A stretch of DNA of 31,131 nucleotides from Patescibacteria group bacterium UBA1400 (GCA_002305125.1 DBQG01000046.1:1-31131), one strand, 5' to 3'. Positions 14,935-24,196 are shown, counted from the stretch's first letter. The notes: generated from the sequence alone by a model not told the origin. Translations and numbers: made by a program.

Positions 14935-15408
14935 ATGAATAAGCTTAAACAGTTAAAACAGTTTTTACTTGAAGCCAATCTTTCCGGTTATGCCCAGGGT
15001 GAGGAGAAAGCCTGGGAAAAAGAAAAGGACAGTTCCACTACCATTAAGTTTAAAAAAGGTTTTTTTAAAAGTCATGATAACTTTTTTGGGGGTGAACCTT
15101 ATGGAGGCAGACAGGTTGTTTTTTACCAAGAAAAACCCTGCTGGATAATGGTTTATTATGGATTGGTCAAAAAAGGGATTGATGTAAATAAGGTTTACCA
15201 GGTTTTAAGACAGGCTCTAAAAAACATGCCTTCCCAATATCCTTTCAGGGGTCCTAAAATTTTAAAGAAAAATAACTTTACTTATAAGAATGTCTGGCAG
15301 GGCGATGTTAAGCAATTCTCCGGTGAGGAAAAAATCTTTGCTGATAAAAAACTAATTTTTAAAACCAACTACCTGGGCGGCCTGGTAGATGAGAGAAGGG
15401 GTGTTTAA
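14935..15408 (+). CDS. DUF5680-like hypothetical protein
   Basis: A 157-residue soluble protein beginning LKQFLLEANLSGYAQGEE, with IKFKKGFFKSHDNFFGGEPYGGRQVVFYQEKPCWIMVYYGLV and a C-terminal YLGGLVDE. This fits the DUF5680 pattern (a helix then a beta sheet of the form F..GDW.Y.D.yfG...F.G.E.V), a family of unknown function often near DNA-binding or repair genes. The AlkD-like gene starts immediately after the stop, so the two form an operon. Family call from memory of the motif order. Confidence 0.65.
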   Translation: MNKLKQLKQFLLEANLSGYAQGEEKAWEKEKDSSTTIKFKKGFFKSHDNFFGGEPYGGRQVVFYQEKPCWIMVYYGLVKKGIDVNKVYQVLRQALKNMPSQYPFRGPKILKKNNFTYKNVWQGDVKQFSGEEKIFADKKLIFKTNYLGGLVDERRGV

Positions 15409-15409
15409 T

Positions 15410-16168
15410 ATGAATAACAAACAATTTCTAAACCAATATGATGCTTATCTGGCAGCAAACTTTTCTCAAGACAGAGCTTTAAAGGAAAAACAGTATCTTT
15501 ATTCAGATTTAAAGCATTTTGGTTTGTCCGTACCTCAAAGGGAGAGGTTTTTAAAAGAACACAAAGAGTTTCTTGTTAATTTAGCAAGGAAAGAACTGAT
15601 GGAGTTGGTTAATAAACTGTGGCGTCAAAAAGTGTTTGAAAAAAGATCATTGGCTTTGGAACTTTTAAAGATTAATAAAGAAAAACTTGTTTTTAAAGAT
15701 ATGGATTTGGTGGAAAAGCTGATGCGGGAAAGCCGGGGCTGGGCCCTGCTTGACAACCTGATTATCCCTTTAATGCCCTACTTTCTTACTTTAGATAAAA
15801 AAGGTTTTAATTATTTGAAAACCTGGATTAAGGATAAAGACTTTTGGGTAAGAAGGTCGGCTCTTTTGGCCCAGCTTTTGTTTTTCAGAGCCGGAAAAGG
15901 AGGAGATAAAAACCTCTTTTTTAAACTGGCTCAGTCTCAGCTTGATGAGAGCTGGATTGATAAGCAGTATAAAGATAAGCTGGAAAATAAAAGAGCTAAA
16001 TTCTTTATAAGAAAAGCAATTGGCTGGACCTTAAGGGATATGTCTTTAAAAGATCCTGAGGCAGTGGTAAATTTTTTACAGAAAAATAAACATAGACTTT
16101 CCGGTCTTTCTTTCAGAGAAGGTTCAAGAAAGCTTCACTTTAAATATTTAAAGTTATTAAAAAAATAA
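15410..16168 (+). CDS. DNA alkylation repair protein, AlkD-like (HEAT-repeat glycosylase)
   Basis: A 252-residue all-helical protein from ATG 15410, chosen because GAGAAGGGG lies just upstream; an in-frame ATG at 15389 overlaps the previous gene. Helical pairs follow the AlkC/AlkD superhelix, and the C-terminal block FFIRKAIGWTLRDMSLKDPEAVVNFL followed by LSGLSFREGSRKL is the conserved AlkD signature. AlkD removes positively charged alkylated bases (N3-methyladenine, N7-methylguanine) without flipping them. The conserved W and D of the WVRRSALLAQL and GWTLRDMS regions are present. Operon partner: the DUF5680-like gene. Confidence 0.88.
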   Translation: MNNKQFLNQYDAYLAANFSQDRALKEKQYLYSDLKHFGLSVPQRERFLKEHKEFLVNLARKELMELVNKLWRQKVFEKRSLALELLKINKEKLVFKDMDLVEKLMRESRGWALLDNLIIPLMPYFLTLDKKGFNYLKTWIKDKDFWVRRSALLAQLLFFRAGKGGDKNLFFKLAQSQLDESWIDKQYKDKLENKRAKFFIRKAIGWTLRDMSLKDPEAVVNFLQKNKHRLSGLSFREGSRKLHFKYLKLLKK

Positions 16169-16222
16169 AATACCGTTAAAACAAAATCTAAAAAATCACA
16201 AAAAACAGCAAAAGTTTCCCAT

Positions 16223-17440
16223 ATGTCAGATTATAAATTAAGATTAAAAAGAAATATTTCCCTTTTTTACTTATCTTCTTTTTTCAGAGGGTTAATATTT
16301 ATAATTCCTGTTTGGGTGGCCTTTGAGCGCCGGTTTTTAAATTATGAACAGATGGCTTTGCTGGAAGCAGCCGGCATGGCCGTAACTATGTTTTTGGAAC
16401 TGCCGACAGGAGCTTTGGCCGACCTTATCGGCAGAAGAATGACAATTGTTTTAGGTATTTTTATAAGGGTGGCTGGCGGAGTAATGCAGGCATTTTCTTT
16501 TAACGCCTTTACTCTTATTTTTGGTTTCTTATTTGGGAGTTTAGGCAGCACTTTGATTTCCGGAACTGATGAAGCTTTGGTTTATGATTCTTTAAAAGAG
16601 GCAGGCCAGGAAGAAAAGTTTCAAAAAGTTTTTGGCAAAAACAGTCTTTTTTTCCAATCAGGAATTGTTATAGCTACCCTGCTTGGCGGTTACCTTTATC
16701 AATTTTGGATAGGTCTCCCCTACCTGGCAGAAGCCGGTGCCGAAGCCATTGCCCTGGTAATGTTTTTTATAATGATAGAGCCCAGGATTGATAGTCTTAA
16801 ATTTACCCTTTCCTCCTATATTAAACAGACTAAAGAAGGTTTTTTGCAGCTTTTTCAAAACCCCTATATTAAAAGAGTTTCTCTTTTCTATATCTTGGTT
16901 GGAGGCATTACCTGGTCATCCCAGTATTTTTTCAACCAGCCTCTGGCCACTGATCTTGGGTTTACGGAAATAGAAAAAAGCTGGCTTTTCAGCTTTATCA
17001 GATTTATCAATGCCATTGTACTGTTTAAACTGACCAACTTAAATAAATTTTTCAGTAAAAAAAGGGCTTTTTTGCTTTTTCCCATCCTTATGATTGTTTC
17101 TTTCCTGCCTGGTTTTTGGGTTGGTAAAATGGTGGGAGTTTTTCTTTTGACCGGAGCAAGTTTTGCCAGCACAGCCCGTTTTGTTATCCTGGGCCAGTAC
17201 ACCAATGAAGAGTTTGCTTCCCGGCATAGAGCTACGGCCGTTTCTTCACTTAATCTACTGGTGAGTTTAATGTTTATTTTAATTGTAGTTTTTAGCGGCA
17301 GGATAATGACCCTTTACTCAACCAAACTGATATATACCCTGCTGGGACTGCTGTCATTTATTTTAATCTTGCCCCTGGGTTTAAGCTTAGCTAAAAACCA
17401 TCACAGTTTAAAGCAAGCCACTCTTCTGAACAAATTATGA
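16223..17440 (+). CDS. MFS transporter
   Basis: A 405-residue protein with about 12 membrane segments. The loop between segments 2 and 3 reads GALADLIGRRMTIVLG, the major-facilitator motif A (GxLaDrxGrr). The two halves are joined by a loop of moderate size around 195-215. It looks most like bacterial drug/proton antiporter-like MFS members; substrate unknown. No obvious Shine-Dalgarno. Confidence 0.88.
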   Translation: MSDYKLRLKRNISLFYLSSFFRGLIFIIPVWVAFERRFLNYEQMALLEAAGMAVTMFLELPTGALADLIGRRMTIVLGIFIRVAGGVMQAFSFNAFTLIFGFLFGSLGSTLISGTDEALVYDSLKEAGQEEKFQKVFGKNSLFFQSGIVIATLLGGYLYQFWIGLPYLAEAGAEAIALVMFFIMIEPRIDSLKFTLSSYIKQTKEGFLQLFQNPYIKRVSLFYILVGGITWSSQYFFNQPLATDLGFTEIEKSWLFSFIRFINAIVLFKLTNLNKFFSKKRAFLLFPILMIVSFLPGFWVGKMVGVFLLTGASFASTARFVILGQYTNEEFASRHRATAVSSLNLLVSLMFILIVVFSGRIMTLYSTKLIYTLLGLLSFILILPLGLSLAKNHHSLKQATLLNKL

Positions 17441-17530
17441 AGGCAATTTCTTAAAGATTTGTTTATTACCAAATTATTACCTTTCTTTAATTAAAAACTC
17501 ATACACTTTTCTTTTAATAAAGTTAAAGTT

Positions 17531-17536
17531 TATAAA
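17531..17536 (+). promoter_or_regulatory. -10 box of the sugar dehydrogenase gene
   Basis: TATAAA ends 6 bases before ATG 17543 with no Shine-Dalgarno, the same leaderless spacing as obgE. Confidence 0.45.
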
Positions 17537-17542
17537 TAAAAG

Positions 17543-18727
17543 ATGAAAAAAAGAAATATATCGCTGCTGGGCTTTACCTTTTTGTTGTTAATAATAATAG
17601 CTGGTGGGTTTATTTTTCAGGATCAGTTGAAAAATAACTTTTTTTCCCCGAGAAACTCAAAGGTAAAGGAAAAGGCTTCTTCCAGCTCTTTTTTAGCCCA
17701 GCAGCTGAATCCTTCAGAGCAGGAAAGTGATATTCAGGTTGTGGCAGAAAATTTAACCATTCCCTGGGAGATAGTATTTTTGCCAGACGGCCAGATGTTG
17801 GTTACCCAAAGGCCGGGAACATTGCTTAAAATCGGCCAGGAAAAAGAAGTTATCCAGGAAATAGAAGGTGTGGAACATACAGGAGAAGGAGGCTTGATGG
17901 GAATGGCTTTGCATCCGGATTTTGAGCAAAATAATTTTATCTATTTATATTTAACCACTCAGTCGGAAAACGGCCTTATAAACAGGGTGGAAAGGTATAA
18001 ACTGACTGACAACATCTTAACGGAAAAAGAAGTTATTCTTGACGGTATTAATGGAGCTTCTTATCACGATGGCGGCAGAATTGCTTTTGGACCTGACGAC
18101 TACCTTTATGTTACCACCGGAGATGCCGGTAATGAAAACTTGGCCCAAGACACCAGCTCTTTAAATGGGAAGATTTTAAGGATAACTGATGAAGGTCTGG
18201 TACCTGAAGACAACCCTTTTGGCAATGAGGTTTGGTCCTATGGCCACCGAAACCCCCAAGGTCTTGCCTGGGATGATCAGGGAAGGTTGTGGAGCACCGA
18301 ACATGGGCCCTCAGGTCTGCAAACAGGATGGGATGAGCTTAACTTGATTGAAAAAGGCCAAAATTACGGCTGGCCGACTATTAAAGGAAGTGATGAAAGA
18401 GAGGGAATGATCTCTCCTGTTATTCAGTCAGGAGCTGATGATACCTGGGCTCCGGCAGGAATGATATTTTTAAATGACTCCCTTTTTTTTGCCGGATTAA
18501 GAGGCAGTTCTTTGTATCAGGCAAAAATAAAGGCAAAAATAGGCGGTTCAGAAACCGTTAATCAGCTTGTCGCTCATTTGGAAAATGAATATGGCCGGTT
18601 AAGAGCCGTAGTTTTAGGACCAGATAACTTTATTTATGTAAGCACCAGCAATAAAGACGGCAGAGGCAGCGTCAGGTCAGGAGATGATAAGATTATTAAA
18701 ATAAACCCCAAGATATTTGAAAATTAA
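17543..18727 (+). CDS. PQQ-dependent sugar dehydrogenase (soluble GDH/aldose dehydrogenase-like)
   Basis: A 394-residue protein with an N-terminal membrane anchor or signal (~8-26), so the catalytic part is outside. The six-bladed propeller shows the family motifs: IPWEIVFLPDGQMLVTQRPG, HTGEGGLMGMALHPDF, YHDGGRIAFGPDDYLYVTTGDAGN, VWSYGHRNPQGLAWD, LWSTEHGPSG, DELNLIEKGQNYGWP. The His and Arg positions typical of PQQ binding are visible. The enzyme oxidises aldoses using PQQ. No PQQ synthesis genes are here, so the cofactor would be scavenged or the protein has another role. Its stop overlaps the convergent gene by 4 bases. Confidence 0.9.
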   Translation: MKKRNISLLGFTFLLLIIIAGGFIFQDQLKNNFFSPRNSKVKEKASSSSFLAQQLNPSEQESDIQVVAENLTIPWEIVFLPDGQMLVTQRPGTLLKIGQEKEVIQEIEGVEHTGEGGLMGMALHPDFEQNNFIYLYLTTQSENGLINRVERYKLTDNILTEKEVILDGINGASYHDGGRIAFGPDDYLYVTTGDAGNENLAQDTSSLNGKILRITDEGLVPEDNPFGNEVWSYGHRNPQGLAWDDQGRLWSTEHGPSGLQTGWDELNLIEKGQNYGWPTIKGSDEREGMISPVIQSGADDTWAPAGMIFLNDSLFFAGLRGSSLYQAKIKAKIGGSETVNQLVAHLENEYGRLRAVVLGPDNFIYVSTSNKDGRGSVRSGDDKIIKINPKIFEN

Positions 18728-19197
18728 CAAACAAACTTCAATTGTTGAGCAAGAGTGGCAATTTCTATCAAAGGTTGAAGAGGGTTGGCCAGTGGTGACA
18801 AAAGTACGGTTGCCTCCCCTGTTTGGGGATAGGTTTGGCCAAAGACAAGCACAGCCAAAGGCCAGTTAGGATAAAGATAACCTGAGGAGGCAGCCTGGTT
18901 ATGCCAGGTTAAAAGCCTTATATCCTGCTGATTGTGGGCAGAAGCCAACCGACCGGCTTCCTGAAAGCATTGTTCCGGAGTTTTTACTTCTCGGTCAAAA
19001 AAAGGATAATAATGTAATGACCTGCCTGCAGATTCGTTAAAAACAGCCAAAGCAGCAGTAGGGCAAAAAGTTTCCTGAGCAGATAAGCTGCCTGCCACCA
19101 GCCATCGGCCATACTCGGCCGGACCCCGTTCATGGGCAATTCTCAAAACCCGTTCTTCTCGTAAATGGTGATTGTTTCCGCGGTAAACTTCAGTCAT
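18724..19197 (-). CDS. Unknown protein at the end of the efflux operon
   Basis: A soluble protein of about 157 residues from ATG 19197 (an earlier ATG at 19215 is possible). The ATG lies 8 bases inside the RND gene, so it is co-translated with the pump. It contains two Trp/His-rich stretches (LLTWHNQAASSGYLYPNWPLAV) and three cysteines, with a terminal Cys. I recognise no family. GC content is slightly higher than in most neighbours. Coupling to the RND gene suggests a pump-related or regulatory role, by position only. Confidence 0.6.
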   Translation of the reverse strand: MTEVYRGNNHHLREERVLRIAHERGPAEYGRWLVAGSLSAQETFCPTAALAVFNESAGRSLHYYPFFDREVKTPEQCFQEAGRLASAHNQQDIRLLTWHNQAASSGYLYPNWPLAVLVFGQTYPQTGEATVLLSPLANPLQPLIEIATLAQQLKFVC

Positions 19198-22100
19198 GTT
19201 TAAACCAGGCATCATATACTAAAGGAATAAAAAAGAGCATAATAATTCCCGATAAAGTTAGACCAGAAATAATGGCTCCTCCCAGACCCCTCCATAAAGG
19301 ATCGGATAAAGTAATGGGAAGCAGGCCAATAATATTGGTGGCTGAAGAAAAAAGAATTGGTTCCAGCCTGCTTGAGGCGCCATCAGCAATGGCTTCTTTA
19401 AATTCAAGGCCGATATCTAAATTCAGGTTTATCTTATCAACAATCATAATTGAATTTTTAACCACAATGCCAAACAAGGCCAAAACACCTATCAGGGCCG
19501 GAAAACCAAGCGGAGTTCCGGTTAAGGCAAATACGATAAAAACGCCGGACACAGCCAAGGGAATTACCAGCATTACAATAATAGCCTGCCTAAAGGATTT
19601 AAGCTCTACTACCATGGTTCCCAAAATTAAAATGGCAGCAATAATCATTGCCTGGAGAATTGAATTAACTGATCGCTGGTTTTCTTCGTTAGTGCCGCCG
19701 GTTTGCCAGGTGTAACCTTCAGGTAAATTTAACTGGGTGGTTACAAATGTTTCCAGCTCTTGTCCGATGCTAATATTATTAAAACCAGGAAGAACAGAAG
19801 CGCTGATACTGATTGATCTTTGGCCATTTAATCTGGTTATTCTGGTAGGACTTTCTTTAAGTTTCAGCTCGCCCAAAGACAGGATGGGAATCAGTTCTCC
19901 CCGGGAGTTGTTAAGATTGATCTCAGACAGCTGATTAACGCTTAGTTCCTGGCCCACTCTTAATTGGACGGGACAATCTTCCTGGCACTCGTCTTCAGTC
20001 AGGCTAAGGGTATCTATCTGCAAGCCTGAGGTAAAAAATCTTAAGGTTCCTACTATTTGAGTTAAGGAGATATCTTTTTCTAAAAGTTTGTTTTTATCAG
20101 GAATAAAAGCAAGTTTGCTAAGGCCGGACTTGGTAGAGATATTAATGTTAGTGACTCCTTCTTTGTTCTGCAGGTAAGTTTTAACTTCCTGAGCTAAATT
20201 TTGCAAAGTAGCAAGATCGCTGCCCAGTAAGGTAGTTTGGACATCAGCTCCTGTAGGTGGTCCGCCGCTTATCTCAACTACCTGGATTTCACCTTTGGTA
20301 TAAGCGGCCAGCCGTTGTCTGATTTTTTGGGCAATCTGGATAGAGGTTTCCTGTCGGTCCTCTTTTAACCTTAAAGAAAATCTGGTTTTATTGGTTTCAC
20401 CAAGCTGGCTAATGCTTGTCATCTCCACTTCAGCCCCAATATCTGCCAGTACATACTCTACCCCATCAATATCTTTTAGCTGGTCTAAAATTTCAAGTGT
20501 TTCCCGGCTGGTGGCATCAAGACTGGTGCCGGCCGGAAGCTCCAGGCTGACATACAGGCTGTCTTCATCAGTTTTGGGGAAAAACTCATTTTCTACCAAG
20601 CCTAAAGGAACAAGTAAATAAGAAAAAACAGCCAGTCCGACAACAGTAATAATAATCTTTCTTTTAGCAGATTTTGAGGAAAGAACTCTTTTTAAAAAGT
20701 TTTTGTAAAGAGCAATGGGTTTTTTAGCGCTGATAAAGCCTGTTTTTAATTTATTTTGCCAACCTAAAGCAATTAATTTTTTTACTAGCTTGGTGTTTTG
20801 CAGTTTAAAATCTTTTCCTGTTCTTTTTTGAGCAAATTTTTTAAAGTTAGTGTATTTTTCAAAAAACTTTTTTTGTAAACTTTGTCTGAATTTAAAGCTG
20901 AAAATTGCCAGTAAGATCCAGACAAGAGTAATAAAAATTATAAGAGGGTTGGTTCTAAAAATATAGGTAATAATTGCTGTTATAACCAAAAACCCGGAGA
21001 TTAGAGCAAAGTTTATAACCCGTTTGGGAAAATTAGGTTTTAAAACCACAATCATTAAAGGAATGGTAATCATTAAGGCAATGATGGTTGAGGCTATCAG
21101 GGCAATGGTAACCACATAGGAAATTACTTTGGTAAACTCACCAATAATACCGGTGGCAATCAGCAGGGGCAGAAATGACCAAATATTTGTCAGATTGCTG
21201 GAAAGAGTGGGGGCAATAAAATCATTCCACACAAGTAAGCCTGTTTGACTGGGTGTAAACTTACCTGTTTTAAAATAATCAGTCATGGCTGAAACCATTA
21301 CAATGGCATCATCAACAATCATTCCCAAACCCAACAGAAGGGAAAAAATAGAAAGAAAAGAAAGCTCAATGTTAAAAACATACATTACAGCAAAAGTGGC
21401 AAAAAAACTTAAAGGAATGACAAAGGAAGCAATGCTGGCCTGCTTTATACCTAAAAATAAAAGCAAGGTTAAAAATACCAGCAAAATAGAGGCAGAAAAA
21501 TCTTTAATCAGATTTTGAAATTGATCAGCTATTTCCTGGTCAAAATCAGTAATGATAAGCATCTGGTAGCGGTTATCTGTTTTTTCTATTTCTTCCCTTG
21601 TCAGTTTTTTGGCTTCTGAAGCAGCTTCTTCCAGCTGGGCAGAGACGGTTTTAAAAATAGAAAAACTGACAGTTTTAGTGGCCGGAGTTGAGTTGTCGGC
21701 AAAAAAACTGGGCGGTTGATTAGGCTGTGATTTTAAAGAAACAGCAGCAATTTCACCTAAAACTATCTGACTTTGGTTTAACAGGAGCGGCAGCTGTCTT
21801 AGCTTGGTTAACTGGTCTTGTTCCAGCTCTACGGTTATGGCCATAGTGGCGCTATCGGTTTTTACCGTTCCCACAGAAAAGGTTTGCAGGGCGCTGGTAA
21901 TTGCCTCCTGAAGCTGGAAAGGAGAGATTTTATAAGCAGTATAAACCTGAGGATTAATAAGGATTTCTACCTCTGTTTTTTCCAATCCGGACACAACTAC
22001 ACTTTGTACCTGAGGCAGGTCTTCAAGTTTGGTTTGCAGTTGTTTGCTAAACCTTAATAAAGAGGCCTGGTCTGCTGTAGAAGTTAATAAAAAGCTTATT

Positions 22101-22564
22101 ACCGGTACATCTTCAAAGTTTAGAGGAATGACCTTTGGTTCTTGAGCTTCAGCAGGAAGGCCGGTGACAGTTTCAACTGCCTGCTGAATATCAACCGTAG
22201 CCTCATCAGTATTTGTTCTTGAGGAAAATTCAATCACAATAGTAGAGATATTGTCTTGTGAATTTGAAGAGAACTGATCAATCTGTTCTACTTGTTCAAT
22301 GGCATTTTCCAGAGGTTTGGTAATCTGCTGCTCAACTTCATTTGGTCCGGCTCCAGGATAGACGGTGGAAATAAAAACAATGGGAATATTAACCTCAGGA
22401 TTTATTCGTCTGGGCAAATTTACAAAAGCAAAAATTCCGGCTGTTAATACGGTTAGAATAATCAGGATAGTGATCCGGAAGTTAGTTAAAAGGGAGTAAG
22501 CCCAGGTGTCTTTAAACTTAGGTTTAAAGCGAAGTTTTTTAAGATAAGATGATGTTTCGCTCAT
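19190..22564 (-). CDS. RND-family efflux permease (HAE type)
   Basis: An 1124-residue proton-driven exporter. TM1 is at ~31-51; the first porter loop has IFISTVYPGAGPNEVEQQITKPLE; TM4 carries GLGMIVDDAIVMV with the D418-D419 proton-relay pair; the second half has GVLALFGIVVKNSIMIVDKIN with the TM10 Lys. Family length is about 1030-1050. The excess is an insert at ~512-625, between TM6 and TM7, with two extra hydrophobic helices (~516-536 and ~540-557) then a Lys-rich stretch. The ATG overlaps the stop of the fusion-protein gene (ATGA). No outer-membrane channel is adjacent, fitting a monoderm-like envelope. Confidence 0.95.
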   Translation of the reverse strand: MSETSSYLKKLRFKPKFKDTWAYSLLTNFRITILIILTVLTAGIFAFVNLPRRINPEVNIPIVFISTVYPGAGPNEVEQQITKPLENAIEQVEQIDQFSSNSQDNISTIVIEFSSRTNTDEATVDIQQAVETVTGLPAEAQEPKVIPLNFEDVPVISFLLTSTADQASLLRFSKQLQTKLEDLPQVQSVVVSGLEKTEVEILINPQVYTAYKISPFQLQEAITSALQTFSVGTVKTDSATMAITVELEQDQLTKLRQLPLLLNQSQIVLGEIAAVSLKSQPNQPPSFFADNSTPATKTVSFSIFKTVSAQLEEAASEAKKLTREEIEKTDNRYQMLIITDFDQEIADQFQNLIKDFSASILLVFLTLLLFLGIKQASIASFVIPLSFFATFAVMYVFNIELSFLSIFSLLLGLGMIVDDAIVMVSAMTDYFKTGKFTPSQTGLLVWNDFIAPTLSSNLTNIWSFLPLLIATGIIGEFTKVISYVVTIALIASTIIALMITIPLMIVVLKPNFPKRVINFALISGFLVITAIITYIFRTNPLIIFITLVWILLAIFSFKFRQSLQKKFFEKYTNFKKFAQKRTGKDFKLQNTKLVKKLIALGWQNKLKTGFISAKKPIALYKNFLKRVLSSKSAKRKIIITVVGLAVFSYLLVPLGLVENEFFPKTDEDSLYVSLELPAGTSLDATSRETLEILDQLKDIDGVEYVLADIGAEVEMTSISQLGETNKTRFSLRLKEDRQETSIQIAQKIRQRLAAYTKGEIQVVEISGGPPTGADVQTTLLGSDLATLQNLAQEVKTYLQNKEGVTNINISTKSGLSKLAFIPDKNKLLEKDISLTQIVGTLRFFTSGLQIDTLSLTEDECQEDCPVQLRVGQELSVNQLSEINLNNSRGELIPILSLGELKLKESPTRITRLNGQRSISISASVLPGFNNISIGQELETFVTTQLNLPEGYTWQTGGTNEENQRSVNSILQAMIIAAILILGTMVVELKSFRQAIIVMLVIPLAVSGVFIVFALTGTPLGFPALIGVLALFGIVVKNSIMIVDKINLNLDIGLEFKEAIADGASSRLEPILFSSATNIIGLLPITLSDPLWRGLGGAIISGLTLSGIIMLFFIPLVYDAWFKHD

Positions 22565-23997
22565 TTTACCTCTTTTACCAAATCGCCCTCTGTTACATTG
22601 CGGGAAATAATCAACACATCCCCAGAGTTTATGCCGTCCAAAACTTCAACATAACCACCAATTATTTTTCCCAGGCTGATCTGTTTTGCCATGGCCCGGC
22701 CATCTTTTATAAGATAAACAAAGGAAGAATCCTGAAGCTGAAAAACGGCATCAATGGGAATGGAGGGCAGACTGGCTACAGAGTCCGGATAACCGATCGG
22801 CACCTCAACTGTTAAAAAATCACCATCAAAGGTTTTTTGAGCTGCCTCCAAAGGCAAGTGATAGATAACTCTGTTTTGTTTGTCTTGGAGTGGTTCAATA
22901 GTAATATGCTGAGGAATAAGCAGAAAAACTTGTGAATCTAAATAAATAGTAGAAGGTTCAAGTTTAGAAATTTTTACTGCAAGGCTTGGAGGAACAGATA
23001 AAACTACATCTAACTGTTGCACATCACCAGTTATGGTTATTAAGGGTTGACCGGGAGAGACTGTTTGATTTTTATAAACATGGATTTTTTCCACAATGCC
23101 TTTAATCGGAGATGCAGGAGACATTAGGGATGCAGATACGGCACTAATCTGGTAGTTTAAACGGGAGATCTCCAAAGTTAGCTCCAGGCTTTTTTCCTGA
23201 AGCTCCAACTGCTTTATGGTCAGTTCTTTTTGCAGTTGGACAAGCTGGGCCGGAGGCTTGTCTTCATCTGTCTGATACTGAATGGTTCTCAACTGTTGTT
23301 TTAACTGATTTACGGCTGCTAAAAACTGGGATTTTAATTGTTTGGTACTTAAAATAAGGCTGTCATTGGCAGCGCTTGGAGTAGCTTCTTCAAGAGTGTC
23401 AAGGTTTTGGTTAACTGTATCCAGGATTGATTGATTGAGGTCAAGTTGAGCCTGGGTTTCATTAACCGAATCCTGATTAATTTTTCTTAACTCTTCGGAA
23501 TTTTCTTCTGTTTGATTGGCAATATCTTTTTGAACCTTAATTACTTCTTTTTGTTGGTCAAAATTTTCTTTGTTAAAAAGATACTGCTGGTAGGCAAGTT
23601 GCTGCTGCAGTCCGGGAATATTGCCGCCTGTCCAGTTAGAACTTAATCTTAAAAGTATCTGCCCTTGTCCTACACTTTCAGCCGGATCAACATTGATGCT
23701 GCTTACAACTCCTCCTGTTTGGGCTATAAGGGTAATGCTGCTGTTTTTTTCCACCTTCCCTTGAAACTTTAAAACAGGAGCTTTGCCGATTCTGTAGGCC
23801 TCTACCTCTTTGCTTTCTGTTTTCTGCTCCTCTACGGTTTCAGGCTTCCTTAACAGGTTTCCGGCAATTATCAAAACAAGCAAGATTAAAAGCAGGGCTG
23901 AAAAAATTAAAAAAGGATTTTTTTTAACCTTTTTTTTGCCTGTAAGCCAAACTCTGCTTAACCTTTTTTTTGTTTTAGCAATGCTTTTTTTTAACAT
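22561..23997 (-). CDS. RND membrane fusion protein (HlyD/AcrA family)
   Basis: 478 residues from ATG 23997; an in-frame TTG at 24060 would add 21 residues that look like an unrelated hydrophobic tail. A basic cytoplasmic segment is followed by one membrane anchor (~28-48), then the first half of the lipoyl domain (VVSSINVDPAESVGQGQILLRL), a long coiled coil (~115-280, Gln/Glu-rich), the second lipoyl half (SPIKGIVEKIHVYKNQTVSPGQPLI) and a beta-barrel and membrane-proximal part. It couples to the RND permease. Unlike AcrA it has no lipobox but a TM anchor, usual in Gram-positive-like envelopes. Confidence 0.92.
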   Translation of the reverse strand: MLKKSIAKTKKRLSRVWLTGKKKVKKNPFLIFSALLLILLVLIIAGNLLRKPETVEEQKTESKEVEAYRIGKAPVLKFQGKVEKNSSITLIAQTGGVVSSINVDPAESVGQGQILLRLSSNWTGGNIPGLQQQLAYQQYLFNKENFDQQKEVIKVQKDIANQTEENSEELRKINQDSVNETQAQLDLNQSILDTVNQNLDTLEEATPSAANDSLILSTKQLKSQFLAAVNQLKQQLRTIQYQTDEDKPPAQLVQLQKELTIKQLELQEKSLELTLEISRLNYQISAVSASLMSPASPIKGIVEKIHVYKNQTVSPGQPLITITGDVQQLDVVLSVPPSLAVKISKLEPSTIYLDSQVFLLIPQHITIEPLQDKQNRVIYHLPLEAAQKTFDGDFLTVEVPIGYPDSVASLPSIPIDAVFQLQDSSFVYLIKDGRAMAKQISLGKIIGGYVEVLDGINSGDVLIISRNVTEGDLVKEVK

Positions 23998-24116
23998 CCA
24001 CTTTCCATAAAAACTTAATAACAGTAATAATAATTGGATTGGAAAATAAAACTTTTCCAAGGAGCAGATTAGAAACTATATTTTAGTAGATTTTTTAAAA
24101 AAAAGAAAGAGCTTCC

Positions 24117-24176
24117 AAAAAACAAACAATTTTAGAAAAAAGAGTTTTTAAAAAGCAAGCAGTTTTAGAAAAAAAG
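24117..24176. repeat. Two imperfect copies of a ~26-bp A-rich unit, 33-bp period
   Basis: Copies at about 24117-24142 and 24150-24176 share the pattern CAA[AG]CA[AG]TTTTAGAAAAAA and are offset by exactly 33 bases. Both lie in a low-complexity A/G-rich gap upstream of the efflux operon. The rest of 24061-24264 shows no gene. Confidence 0.5.
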
Positions 24177-24196
24177 GCAGTAAAGCTTGCTTGCTT
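24148..24196 (-). terminator. Likely terminator after the DUF1295 gene
   Basis: On the minus strand AAGCAAGCA (24188-24196) pairs with TGCTTGCTT (24153-24161), followed by TTTTT. The 26-base loop is long, so efficiency is uncertain. Its position after the stop at 24265 is right. Confidence 0.45.

Noticed and set aside
19272..22057. Several 65-147 codon plus-strand ORFs opposite the RND gene
   Set aside because: They lie antisense to strongly recognisable RND coding sequence and have no family features; shadow frames.
24117..24196. CRISPR-like array
   Set aside because: Only two imperfect A-rich copies with a 7-base gap; no spacers or cas genes.
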